The notes below the pieces were generated by a model, which saw only the letters and a program-made list of their open reading frames with translations, did no database searches and was not told where the DNA came from. This document shows, piece after piece, positions 52,262-62,762 of a stretch of DNA of 64,000 nucleotides. Location: the NCBI GenBank assembly GCA_010909725.1, contig JAACMV010000027.1, forward strand, positions 806,001 through 870,000, written 5' to 3'. A program made the position numbers and the translations under genes. This DNA comes from Picochlorum sp. 'celeri'. Taxonomy: Eukaryota; Chlorophyta; Trebouxiophyceae. Position 1 is the stretch's first letter; every line of letters begins with the position of its first letter.

Positions 52262-53660
52262 ATGGAAGACAACCCCTCCACGGGTGACACCCATTGGGAC
52301 GGTATTCTAGACAACGACGAAAGGATTCTTCATGACGACTGCTTGGGGCGTATTGAAGCGATGCGGTTGTCTGCAGCCCAGGCATATTACTCTCTGTCAG
52401 GAACCCTTGGGTTGAGTCGTCTGACTCGAGTGTATCGGCAAGCTCGGATCGATCCGTCGTCTCCACTGTGGCTACTCGGCTTCCAATACAATACTGTGCA
52501 CGAGGAGCAGCTGCAGTCATTTCCATACATGACGTACAGGAAGGGCTTTGCCCCACTCATGCATGAAAGTGGCCTGACCAGTGATGCTGGGTGGGGATGT
52601 ACCCTGAGGGTATCCCAAATGCTTGTTGCATCTAGTGTATATAAGATTACCTGTGAATGGCAGGAGCGACCGCGGGTATTTTCAGATACGGTGAGTAAGA
52701 CTGCATCAACTATGGAGGCATTTTGGGATGTTGATGATGATGAGAGGCATCCACTGTCCATTCACAGCATCATCAGACATGGTAGAAAATTTGGGTACGT
52801 TACATAATGTATTGTTTACTGTGTGTGCGTTGCCTATATCCCAATGTATTCATTTCTTGCATGACCCTACAGGGTGGTCCCTGGACGATGGATGGGCCCA
52901 CATGTAGCTTCAAAGTCGATATCAGAGGCCATACACTGTAGCACTCGTAGCACGCTACCGATTAGAGCGCATGTCATCGGTTGTGGAGGCGGCGCACCCG
53001 TTCTGTACACAGAATCTTTAAAACAGACTTTTGCCACCTACTTTTCACAGGACAGAGTTGCAGGAGTCCTCATACTGATTCCTCTCGTCATGGGAATCGG
53101 AAAGGTACGCAGTGATTGATAGTATAGTGTATATATTTTTAAAAAGCGAAAGCGGGGGAAGGGATACAGTGTAGCATGCGTTTATTCTGTCGATTGAGAA
53201 AGCCCCACATGTGCTGCAGATCAACCCACTGTATATTCCCCAAGTCACATCTCTTTTAGAAATAGAGCAATCCGTTGGCATCATTGGTGGATCCTCGCAT
53301 TCAAGCTATTACTTCATAGGACATCAGAACAACACCTTGCTGTATCTAGACCCTCATATGGTGCAGCCTGCGGCCCTCAACAAGGACAGTGTGACCACAT
53401 TTTCCAGCAAGACAATCCAAAGCATGCCTGCATCATCCATGGATTCTTCCGCCTCCTTTGGATTCTTGTGCCGACATGAGCAGGATGTGGACAGATTAAT
53501 GTCCTCTCTTGCAGCAATTGAACAATCCTATGAGCAGTACCCAATCATGTGTGTCAGACAAGAGGGATGTGAACCACCTTCCCTCTCAATGGAGGGGAGA
53601 ATCTCCATTGACGATGAGTTGGATTCAGATGGAAGCAGTAGTTCTTGGGAACTTGTATAA
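52262..53660 (+). CDS. ATG4: Autophagy cysteine protease ATG4
   Basis: Cytosolic protease that processes and delipidates ATG8 in autophagy. Exons 52262-52794, 52873-53104, 53220-53660; phases fit; 401 aa. The catalytic Cys is in DAGWGCTLRVSQMLVA. The Asp-His pair is in LLYLDPHMVQP, preceded by QSVGIIGGSSHSSYYFIGHQ, the family regulatory loop. Exon 2 gives WMGPHVASKSISEA and LILIPLVMGIGK; the splice joins this to INPLYIPQV. C-terminal residues contain acidic and Ser-rich low-complexity sequence, with a possible ATG8-interacting WELV at the very end. The chosen ATG follows a poly-A run and a hairpin; an earlier non-ATG extension is not used. Confidence 0.92.
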
Positions 53661-53708
53661 TAAAATAGTATACTTGTATAAAATTGCGTGCATGGTGTAT
53701 TGAGAACC

Positions 53709-55645
53709 ATGGACGCAACGTCGCTTGTAAAGAAACGGTTTAACGAACTTGCAACTCGGGCGCAGGAGGCAGGGGTCAAGCTTGCTGCTCAGGTAAAAGA
53801 CCAACAACATAGACTTGCTAATAGGAATAGCAGCAAGGGTCAAGGTGCGCATAGGGTATATGCGAGCGAGGGCTCGGTGGTTGCGTGACATTCGCTTTCA
53901 GAAACCGATATGGGGCGATGCTTGTTCAGTAGACTATAGAACCACGTGGATAATAATGATTATAATTGCAATCTGCAGAGCAAACGGAGGCTGCCGAGTC
54001 TGAACAAGAGACTGCGTTGAGACTGGTTCAGTTTCAGAATAAGGCGTTGCGGGATCGTTTGAGGTCTACTGCCATTGAGAATGAAAGGCTGCATGAGCTC
54101 TTGAAGGAATATAGGGCATCTGGTCCCCAAGGTCATGTTGTCAAGGAGTCGAAAGAAAATGTCCCTGATGGGGAACAGACAAGCTTGGTGGAGCAGTTGG
54201 AGGAGCGGGTCAAGGCGTTTGAGGGCGAACGTGAGAGTATGCGGCAGACGATCGATTCGTTAGAATCTGATTTGAAGGAAGAGAGGGAGAGGTATGCGGC
54301 GAATATGGACGAGATGGAGAGGAAGCACAGGGCTGAGATGGCACAGGCGCAGGACAGGAAGCTTGAACAGCATGTGGATGATCTGTCGAAAGCATCAAGT
54401 CGTCTTGTTGAGGTTGAAGAAGCGTTGAGTACTGTTCAGAACGAGAGGGATGATTTGCGTGTAGCAGTGAAGGAATTGAATGAACGTATAGCGAGATTGG
54501 AGGAGTCTGTGGCGGAACAGGAGGAACAGGCAGCTGTGTTGAAAAGGGATGTTGACTCCAAGAATGATAGGATCCAGTCTTTAGAAAGCGAGGCTGAGAG
54601 GTATGTGACAACGTCGACGGCAGAGAAGGAGGCCATGGAAGCACAGGTAGCATCATATCGTGCAGAGATTGAGGATGCACACAAGAAGCTTTCTGCTGAG
54701 CCAGTGCCTGATGCACCTGCTTATTGCAAAAAGTGCGAGGACATGGATGCACTGCTTGTTGAAAAAGATCAGCTTGTGCAGGAAGCTTCGAGTGCTATTC
54801 AGCGTGCTATTTCTAGTGAGGGCATGGTTGACGAGTTGAAGCAAGCCCTCGAGACTGCCAATCATGGATTTGCTGCAAAGAGATCCGTTTTGGATGACAC
54901 GATTGCTCAGCTGAGACGGGAGCTGAGTGATCAAAAGGAGATCAACAACTCTCTGGAGGAAGATCTTGCTTCTTTGAAACGTGACGAGCAGCAGGAAGAT
55001 GCGATTGATGAGAACTCAACAAGCAGAATTGCCGAGCTGGAAGCTCTCTTGCACAATGAGCGATCAAAGTTTGAAGAATACAAGAGTTCGACGCAGGAGA
55101 AGCTCTCCAATCTTGAAGAAATGCTCTCAACGGGTACAAAAGCAGTAGAAGAAGTGAATAGATTGCATCAATTGCTCAAAGAATCTGAGGCAAGGCTTGC
55201 GGAAGAGAAACAACGAGCCGTCTCAGAATCTGAAGATCAAAGCACACCCACTCCTTCATATGACACTGTGATGGGTGATACGATGATTGATCTAAAGAAT
55301 CAGAATGCTGCCTTAGAAGCAGCTTTGGCTGACAGTGAGAAGACTCACGAACTACGTGATAAAGCAACCCAAATTTTGAAGGATGAGGTGGCAGAGTTGA
55401 AAAGAATGCAAAAGCGAAATGCTGTTGATGTTGATTATTTGAAAGCAGTGTTGGTCAAGAGTTTTGCCTGTGGTGAACTCGACTCGAAAAGCCATATTTT
55501 TGATGTCATCTCAAGGCTGCTTCAATTCTCCCCTCAAGACGTTGAATCTGCCAGGGCACACGAGAACCAGCCCTCACACGTGACTGCATCCATTGATGAT
55601 ATGTTCAATAAATTGGCAAACCTGATGCCAACATCCACTGGATGA
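53709..55645 (+). CDS. GRIP-domain golgin
   Basis: Trans-Golgi coiled-coil tether. Exons 53709-53844 and 53979-55645; the join reads KGQEQTEAAESEQETAL; 600 aa. Continuous heptad-rich coiled coil fills residues about 50-510. The C-terminus is a GRIP domain: NAVDVDYLKAVLVKSF, then DVISRLLQFSPQDVESAR, which binds ARL1-GTP on trans-Golgi membranes. The conserved Tyr of the YLKN motif is present. The first exon supplies an N-terminal amphipathic helix (SLVKKRFNELATRAQEAG). Size and architecture fit golgin-97/Imh1/plant GRIP proteins. The preceding ATG4 stop is 50 bp away. TGTAA after the stop near 55679. Confidence 0.85.
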
Positions 55646-56085
55646 TGACCAATGTAATGTGTGATACGTATATAGCCTGTAAAAATTGTATCGCCGTTGA
55701 TCAACGTTCATGAAGCGCCCAAGGGCGCCAAATTTTTGGTGGGTGCCAACCGCTACTTTGGGGAAATCGAATGACGCGCATGACCCTTGTCCTCTAACAA
55801 ATTGATAAAGCTATATATTTTTATTAAATACCAGTTGTGATATCTTTTGCAGTCGTATAATGCGGCACCCACCAAAGGCAGTCGCCAATTAATGGCGAGA
55901 TCGTAGAATTGTCGAAGAGTCTGTGCGATTGGATCCCTGGCGATCCGCTTTGACGTGATACGATCTGTGACAGATCTTTAAATTTTCAGCAAATATCTCA
56001 ATGCTTGAAGCACGAGTACGTCGAAACTGTCCGACTCAGTTGTAACCGTATGTGAGCCTACCTACCCAACGAAAGCAACCCTTCA
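55646..56085. promoter_or_regulatory. PIF1 upstream region with E2F-like site and inverted repeats
   Basis: Contains GCGCCC-AA-GGGCGC (55715-55728), overlapping TTTGGCGC in reverse orientation (55725-55732), a perfect E2F/DP consensus word. Also a 13-bp inverted pair TTTGGTGGGTGCC (55735-55747) / GGCACCCACCAAA (55864-55876) and TCGCCA/TGGCGA (55882-55898). TGGCG-type words are concentrated here. Confidence 0.6.
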
Positions 56086-57834
56086 ATGCAGGTTCATTTA
56101 GAGCATTCGGATGCTAGTGGGAATGTCTCAAAGGTTCAAAAGCTGGCAAAAGCTAAAATTAATGCATTTGATGATGCATCAATAGGCCCAATACTGTCGA
56201 TCCAAATCAAGGTGAACAAGGACATTGTCCTGCCTTTGCAACCGCCAATAACGTTATATGGACACAGGGTGCAGCATGGACAGTTCGGTATTAGATTCTT
56301 AAAATATAAACTCAATCCTTGGGACAGAGCCCATAAAGTGCTGCAGGTGAACATATCTTCTGAAGAGATTGAGGAGGTTCAAAAGTTGTTTGTGTGTGTA
56401 TCAGAGGCTTTGCAGGGCAAACGACAGCAGGCTACTGCCAACATGGCAGGATCTCGAGGCGTCCGGAAGTGCATAGCACGTCCTTTTCAATCGTCAATGG
56501 CACTCAATCGAAAGGCTAGCCCTGTGAGAAGGACAGGCTGTCCTGATTCTTACACAAAGAGATTTGTGAACTCAGACCAAGAGGATTTGCCCGCCTTGAG
56601 TCAGGAGCAACAAGTTGTATTTGATCTGATTGTGAACAAGAAGAAATCGGTATTCTTCACTGGTTCAGCTGGGACTGGCAAATCTCTTCTTCTAAAGCAT
56701 GTCATTAGAGCATTGCCCACAGCCTCCACTGCAGTAACTGGCACCACGGGTCTATCTGGGTCGTTGCTAGGAGGTTCTACAATCAATGCATTTTCAGGTA
56801 TTGGGAGGGCAGATGGAGGCATTGAAGCAATGATGCGTTACGCCATGAGACCTGATGCATCATTTCGATGGAGAAATGTGCAGACACTCATCATTGATGA
56901 AATTTCCATGATGCACGGAGAATTTTTCGATGCACTCGACGTTATTGCAAGGAAGCTTCGATCATCTAAACTCCCTTTCGGGGGGATTCAATTAGTTCTC
57001 TCTGGAGACTTCCATCAGCTTCCACCTGTTGCAAAGTCTCCTGCAGCTAGATCATTTTGCTTTGAGGCTCGGGCATGGAATGAATGTATTCAGCACACTA
57101 TTGAATTGAAAACAGTTTTCCGACAATCAGATTTGTATTTTATAGACGTACTTGCAGAGGTGCGGTCTGGTAAGCTGTCAAGTCAAGAGTTGGCAGAAAA
57201 ATTAGACAGTTGTTTTAGACCATTAAACACAGAAGATGGGATCCTTCCGACTAAATTATTTACCCACCGAGCAGATGTCGACGCAATCAATAGAAATGAA
57301 TTAGAAAAGTTACCAGGGGAATGCATGACGTATCACGCACGAGACACGGGTGATGTGAATCTTTTGGATGCAAGTTGCCAAGCTCCAAAAACATTTGATC
57401 TCAAGGTCGGATCCCAAGTCATGCTCGTGAAAAACATTAGCAGCCGCAGGGGACTCGTCAATGGATCTCGAGGCGTTGTCGAAAAAATATCCAGTTCAGG
57501 ACTTCCATACGTCAAATTCATATCCCAAGGAAATCAGGCAGCCATTCCGATCAACAGGGAGAAATGGACAATCAAAATTGGTGGCAGGGTTGTTGCCACA
57601 CGCACCCAACTTCCACTCACGCTTGCATGGGCAATCACTGTTCATAAAAGTCAGGGTATGTCCCTCGATCGAGTAGAAATCTCGTTACAGCGAGCATTTG
57701 AACCGGGCATGGCATACGTGGCACTCAGCAGAGCCAAAAGCATGCAAGGGCTTCGAATTTGTGATTCTGTGGCTCCACAATCATTACAAAGCGATGATAA
57801 AGTCTCAAAATTTTATTCCACCATGTTGGCTTAA
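56086..57834 (+). CDS. PIF1-like DNA helicase
   Basis: 5'-3' superfamily 1B helicase acting in telomere, mitochondrial or nuclear DNA maintenance. 582 aa from ATG 56086. Helicase motifs: I SVFFTGSAGTGKSLLLKHV (about residue 187), Ia TTGLSG, II LIIDEISMMHGE, III LVLSGDFHQLPPV, the PIF1 signature IELKTVFRQSD, V/VI TVHKSQGMSLDRVEISL and VALSRAKSMQGLRI. All are intact. The about 155-residue N-terminus is unrelated to the core and predicted part-disordered. The sequence at the start (CAATGCAG then GTTCATTTAG) also fits a splice acceptor, so a short upstream exon with a targeting peptide is possible. Converges with IDH 32 bp away. Confidence 0.88.
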   Translation: MQVHLEHSDASGNVSKVQKLAKAKINAFDDASIGPILSIQIKVNKDIVLPLQPPITLYGHRVQHGQFGIRFLKYKLNPWDRAHKVLQVNISSEEIEEVQKLFVCVSEALQGKRQQATANMAGSRGVRKCIARPFQSSMALNRKASPVRRTGCPDSYTKRFVNSDQEDLPALSQEQQVVFDLIVNKKKSVFFTGSAGTGKSLLLKHVIRALPTASTAVTGTTGLSGSLLGGSTINAFSGIGRADGGIEAMMRYAMRPDASFRWRNVQTLIIDEISMMHGEFFDALDVIARKLRSSKLPFGGIQLVLSGDFHQLPPVAKSPAARSFCFEARAWNECIQHTIELKTVFRQSDLYFIDVLAEVRSGKLSSQELAEKLDSCFRPLNTEDGILPTKLFTHRADVDAINRNELEKLPGECMTYHARDTGDVNLLDASCQAPKTFDLKVGSQVMLVKNISSRRGLVNGSRGVVEKISSSGLPYVKFISQGNQAAIPINREKWTIKIGGRVVATRTQLPLTLAWAITVHKSQGMSLDRVEISLQRAFEPGMAYVALSRAKSMQGLRICDSVAPQSLQSDDKVSKFYSTMLA

Positions 57835-57865
57835 TTTATACATATCATTGCAACAACAGAGAAGA

Positions 57866-59108
57866 TTACTTGAGATTTCCAATGATAGCCTTGGTATAGT
57901 CAGATGTACCGCTGTTTCCTCCCAAATCTCTGGTCAAATGCTTCCCAGCGGCAATCGTTCCCAACGTTGCCTTTTCAATTCTATCAGCATGTTCGGTCAG
58001 ATTCAAATGACGAAGCATCATCACACCAGACAACAGCAGCGCTGTGGGATTCGCAGCATCCTTGCCCACAAGATCTGGAGCAGTACCGTGGACTGCCTCC
58101 ATGAGAGCCAGCCCGTCTGCCCCAATGTTTCCACTTGGCGTCAATCCCAATCCACCAATAAGCCCCGCACTCAAATCAGAGATAATATCACCGTACAAGT
58201 TTGGCATCACCATCACATCGAACTGGGTAGGGCGGGAAACCAGCTGCATGCATGTGTTGTCCACAATCATCTCCTCATACTCGATAGCTGGGTACTTCTC
58301 CGCAACCTCCTGGCAACATTTAATAAAAAGACCATCAGATTGCTTCATAATATTTGCCTTGTGCACAGCAGTGACCTTCTTACGCCCGTTGGCCACAGCA
58401 TACTTGAATGCAAACTCGGCCACTCTGTCACTCGCCTTTTTGGTAATCACCTTGAGAGACTCCACAACTCCAGGCACCACCTCATGCTCCAATCCAGAAT
58501 ATTCACCCTCTGTATTCTCACGAATAGTCACCAGATTGATATCATCATACCGAGTTTTATACCCAGGAATGGACAAACAAGGCCGGACATTTGCATACAG
58601 CTGCAACTCCTTTCTCAGGGTCAGATTCAACGATCTGAATCCCTTCCCGATCGGTGTAGTCATTGGCCCTTTCAGTCCAATTTTATTTCGAAGCACCGAA
58701 TCCAAATTCTCGCGAGTAATGAAACTGTTTGTGCGAGGATCGACCTCCTTGCCAATATGCTGCTCCTCCCATTCGATCGGGGCCTCCGCTGCCTTGAAGA
58801 TCTGTTTCACAGATTCAGCAATCTCAGGACCAATACCTGCACATATGAGAGCAGAATGAGTACCATCAGTCGCGCACATGACATGCCCTATGCATCGCTT
58901 CAACCCCAATACACATGCATCGCCGCATTTGACACCATCACTTGTACCAATGGTTTCAATTTCATGTTGATTGATATTTTCACGCACCATCACCAGGAAA
59001 CAGGGTTGCAGTGATCGGTTTGACTCCACTGCTGTACCCTCTGCTGCTTGAAGCGCACAAGAGGTCCTGACCTCCTCGAACGAGTGCTGAAATGGCAGAT
59101 TTTCTCAT
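57866..59108 (-). CDS. NAD-dependent isocitrate dehydrogenase subunit (mitochondrial)
   Basis: TCA-cycle enzyme subunit, IDH3/IDH-alpha type. Exons 59108-58988 and 58836-57866; the splice joins [11 protein letters not shown] to [11 protein letters not shown] exactly as in the family. 363 aa. A mitochondrial presequence ([16 protein letters not shown]...RGYSSGVKP) precedes the Rossmann-like start. Substrate residues are in [27 protein letters not shown] and the metal-binding [24 protein letters not shown]. The intact substrate-binding residues suggest a catalytic rather than regulatory subunit. The 151-nt intron contains in-frame codons, which explains the misleadingly long open frame through it. 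Confidence 0.92.
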
Positions 59109-59346
59109 ACTGGATGATTCTTTGTTTATGTAAAAGCATCACCGTAAGGTTCAGTGGCTGTACTCGTAAGATTCCACATGATACCTGCAGTCACCACCCC
59201 CACCGGTCAACGCATGTGTTTGTCCGGACAATCTTGTCTCAATGTTCCAGCCCATCACAATACCCTGGGGCAGCGGGACTCTACCGGTAAAATGCCGATC
59301 CTTGCTGGAGTTGTTCTGAAATTTTATTATTCATTATTCTTTCATC

Positions 59347-59875
59347 ATGTCGACCAATTTCGCTGAAGCCCCAGCAGGAAATGCGGCCAAAGGTGCCAAA
59401 ATCTTCAAGACCAAGTGCGTGCGGATGGGGTTCTATGAAACACTGAGCAACCGATCTTGTTTAGGATGAAAATAGCATGAGGATTTTCTGTTGAAATGAC
59501 TGGATACACCGTCTATGATGCAGGTGCTCCCAGTGTCACGTGGCAGAAAAGGGAGGAGGGCACAAGCAGGTTCGTGATTCGATATCTCTCTATACCAAGC
59601 ATACACGCGATTGATTGACGAAAGATACCGATACCATTCTCATGCAGGGTCCAAATTTGGGGGGAATCTTTGGCAGAAGCACTGGATCTGCAGAGGGATA
59701 CTCCTACAGTAAGGCCAACAAGGACAAGAACATTGTGTGGAGTGAAGAGACGTTGTATGAATACTTGTTGAACCCTAAGAAGTATATTCCAGGAACAAAG
59801 ATGGTCTTTGCTGGTCTCAAGAAGGAGCAAGATCGCGCGGATATCATCGCGTATTTGAAGGAAGCCACTGCATAA
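59347..59875 (+). CDS. Cytochrome c (mitochondrial electron carrier)
   Basis: Heme protein shuttling electrons from complex III to IV. Exons 59347-59414, 59524-59569, 59648-59875; 113 aa. Heme attachment [12 protein letters not shown] is on exon 2; the axial-ligand region [11 protein letters not shown] is on exon 3. The start [20 protein letters not shown] and [12 protein letters not shown] are plant-like, including the N-terminal extension typical of green lineages. The heme-binding signature and Met ligand are intact. The IDH gene lies head-to-head upstream. TGTAA at 59898-59902. Confidence 0.96.
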
Positions 59876-59889
59876 TATCCTACATGTCT

Positions 59890-59902
59890 TTACAATGTGT
59901 AA
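59890..59902. terminator. Inverted TGTAA pair between convergent genes
   Basis: TTACA-ATG-TGTAA: the plus-strand copy (59898-59902) lies 23 nt past the cytochrome c stop, and the minus-strand copy (59894-59890) lies 29 nt past the dynein chain stop. A compact shared poly(A) region is inferred. Confidence 0.55.
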
Positions 59903-59922
59903 CAACGCGTATCTATCCGTCT

Positions 59923-61853
59923 TCAATAGGGGTGTTTGAGAGTGTCGTGCAGTATATCGATCTGTTCTTCCATTGGAAGGGTGGGTCGATGTGCTGGTCT
60001 CACGGAATCCTCTCCATCGTCATCAAGAAAGGCAAAGTCAGCAGAATCGTCTGCCTGCTTTCTGCATAGTAGGTTGGGGGAGAGCTTCATGCATACAATG
60101 CGTCCTCTGCACACAGGGGTGTGTATATGTGATTCATGCAAATATTGGATGTCAAGATGTACACACATATATCAGGCGTACCCAGTTGTACCAATCAACA
60201 GGAGGGGATCTCGCCTATGAAAAAGAATCTTGGTCAGGGAATCTGTGCCTGAGATTCGCTGATGACAGAGTGGTACCTCTTTACTCACTGATACATCATA
60301 CACAAGAGCATCTCCTGATCTGGTGATGACACCAAGGATTGTGGAGGCGTGAGGGCTCCACTGAGCATCTGTGACTGGCTGGCCAATGTCAATGTCAAGC
60401 TTGCTCTCAAGTGTCTGTGAATTGCGTATTGACACTGTCCAATCCAATGACGCTGACAGGCAGTATGTTGTGTCGAAAGGATTGATAGATACTGATTGTA
60501 CTGGGGCCATGTGATGGGTGGGAGATGTGCTTGTCATGGACATGATGTGTCCATTCAGAGTGCCATAGACTGCTACGCCATCCCTCCTATCAGCACACGA
60601 GATTGCTTGGAAGACGTCTGTGTTCGATGCTTTCACAAAAATACCCGGATCGTAGTCAGATGTACTATTCTGTACTCCGATGATACTGGATTGGAGACGA
60701 TGCACACATTCATCATCATCATCATCATTCATCTGGCATGACCAGATCCCTTCCACCCCATCCTGTGATACGGAACGAATCATCACTACAGCATGTTCCT
60801 CCTCTTCCTGACTGCGAAACATAGAAACATGCCATACAGGAAACACGTGATGCTGGTCTAATCGACACGGAAGCACCGTATATGACTCCCGATCGATCAA
60901 TCCTGTATGTGATGATGAAGATGATGATGTACTTCCTCGACGAGGGCACATGACCACCACACCACCATCCTGACATCCCACTGCAAGCCATCCATCAGGT
61001 CCAAATGCGAGACTTGTTACTCCAGATTGCAATTCAATCGTAAAATGAGGCCGGTGAAGATCGAGCAACCCATACACAGAAACCCGTCCACCAATACTGC
61101 TGTGCTCATACTCCAACGAACCCAACCCCACAGCAAGCACATCATGATTATTCGGGTCAAAGCACATAGCTGTGATCTGAATTCCTTGATCATATGACGA
61201 TGATGCTTTATCGCCATCCATAGCTCGGCATGATACATCCCATAACGGAAGTAGTGTTCCATGCATGGGCTGGCAATCATCTACTGGATCATTCCACATC
61301 TACATGGAAGAATGTACTTGAATTTCTAGACATAAATATGTATACATACGTATAGACAACATACTAAGAAATCGCGAAAAGCGTCCGGATCACTGTTCAG
61401 AAACAAAACCCGCCCCAACTCCTTCATGCAACCTCCTCCTAATCCCCGAACCCCATCCACCCCTTCACCTACGCATCTATCCACAGTAGTCACCCGATCG
61501 CAGCTCGTCCAACAATCATAGCATAGACTCTTTTGCGTCCAAACCTTTGCGGAGAGTCGCAATCGATGAGTCACATTGCTCTTCCTTGTCGCTGATTTCC
61601 TTGTGCTGTCTGGATCCGTCCATGCATGCTGCTCCACCTCATCCTCTTCTTCGGCCTCTACAGTACCGCGAACAGAATTCAGAGGTCGAAAGAATCTTTT
61701 TGTGTAATCATACACCACGTATTCTCCCAACCCAGTCACATCCACCTCCTTTGCAGCGTCACGACACTCTGTCCTTGTGTCTTCCCTCCCCAAAGTCTTC
61801 TTCTGTTTGGGAAGAATACTACGCCGTATTCCACCACTCGTCGTATCAGCCAT
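59923..61853 (-). CDS. Axonemal dynein intermediate chain (DNAI1/IC1-like)
   Basis: Subunit of outer-arm dynein that anchors motors on flagellar doublets. Exons 61853-61365, 61299-60182, 60106-59923; all joins in phase; 596 aa. The join FRDFLMWNDPVDDCQPMHGTLLPLW matches the family's DDRSDE...GSLLPLW region. The WD40 propeller follows: ITAMCFDPNNHDVLAVGLGS, TIELQSGVTSLAFGPDGWLAVGCQDG, VQSVSINPFDTTYCLSASLDWTVSIR, and the terminal GRIVCMKLSPNL on the last exon. The Asp/Ser-rich insertions are species-specific. The N-terminal about 160 residues are charged and partly disordered. A cytoplasmic dynein-2 IC is less likely because of the SLLPLW block. Introns 65 and 75 nt. Confidence 0.83.
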
Positions 61854-62117
61854 TATGGTATTCGCTCATAAATATATATTATATCGTTTCCATAACAATA
61901 CAGCGTCGTCTTCCGTCCAGGAATCCTCCCAACCAATGACTGTTATTGACCAATGGCTTGCCATCTAGGCCAACGTTGGCAAGTTTTTAATTCCATGGCC
62001 CACGAATTAGAAAAACAGAGAAAACCAACAACTCGCAGCCCTCTCCAGTTGAAATATATACCATACTAATCATTCATAGCAAATCGAGTAATATCATGCA
62101 CAATCCTTGACGAGAGC

Positions 62118-62702
62118 ATGAATATAGCCCGGCGTCGCAGCGCAAAGGACCTGTCCACCACCTTGCTCTCTTGGCTCGAGAGCGCTGCTCCCGTCCAAGC
62201 CACAGCAACACAGCAGCAGAGCCGATCGTGGGTCACACAAGCTCTTTCAAGTAGGCAGTATCATGGGTCAGCAGCAGGAAGTGGCACAGTAGAGGCTGCC
62301 ATGGCCAGCAAATTATTTCGTGTAGGTTACAGCATGCATGAACAATCTCTACACGAGCTCAGGACTGGATGCGACAGCAGAATGATTGCATCATCCGCTC
62401 ATGTGCATCAAGGAAAAGACCAGTCTCGCGGCGAAGACCAGACAACCATGCCAGGATCAACAGAACATCCTCCAGAGCAACCACCTGGTGTGCTCACCAC
62501 CATCACAGCCATGGGTGCCGGGGCAGGCGGTGCCGTTCTTGTGGCAGCCATTGGCGTATGGGCAGTCTTCCAGATGGCATTCTGGGTCGCAGGCGAAGCT
62601 GGTCGCAGCATCAAAACGACTGATGCATCTGTCGCTGTGGTAGGTGAACATGCAACAACAACAACAAGTGAAGATTCTCCAATCCAATCCACACGAGCCT
62701 AG
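62118..62702 (+). CDS. Small mitochondrial membrane protein, unknown
   Basis: Single-exon 194-aa ORF. The start MNIARRRSAKDLSTTLLSW is amphipathic and basic, then Gln/Ser-rich: a mitochondrial presequence. A single membrane span (about residues 137-158, AMGAGAGGAVLVAAIGVWAVF) is Gly/Ala-rich, preceded by an acidic/Pro-rich segment and followed by a Thr-rich tail (EHATTTTSEDS). No homology recognised; the architecture recalls small inner-membrane proteins. Real-gene evidence is codon usage and a clean ATG. Confidence 0.45.
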   Translation: MNIARRRSAKDLSTTLLSWLESAAPVQATATQQQSRSWVTQALSSRQYHGSAAGSGTVEAAMASKLFRVGYSMHEQSLHELRTGCDSRMIASSAHVHQGKDQSRGEDQTTMPGSTEHPPEQPPGVLTTITAMGAGAGGAVLVAAIGVWAVFQMAFWVAGEAGRSIKTTDASVAVVGEHATTTTSEDSPIQSTRA

Positions 62703-62762
62703 CAGCCCGATCTATTTAAAAATCAATTTTACTCTATTATAAAATCATATCTGTAATCGATC

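Noticed and set aside
57698..59014. 438-aa plus-strand ORF across the IDH gene
   Set aside because: Antisense shadow of the IDH coding region; composition is His/Ser/Gln-rich with no domain.
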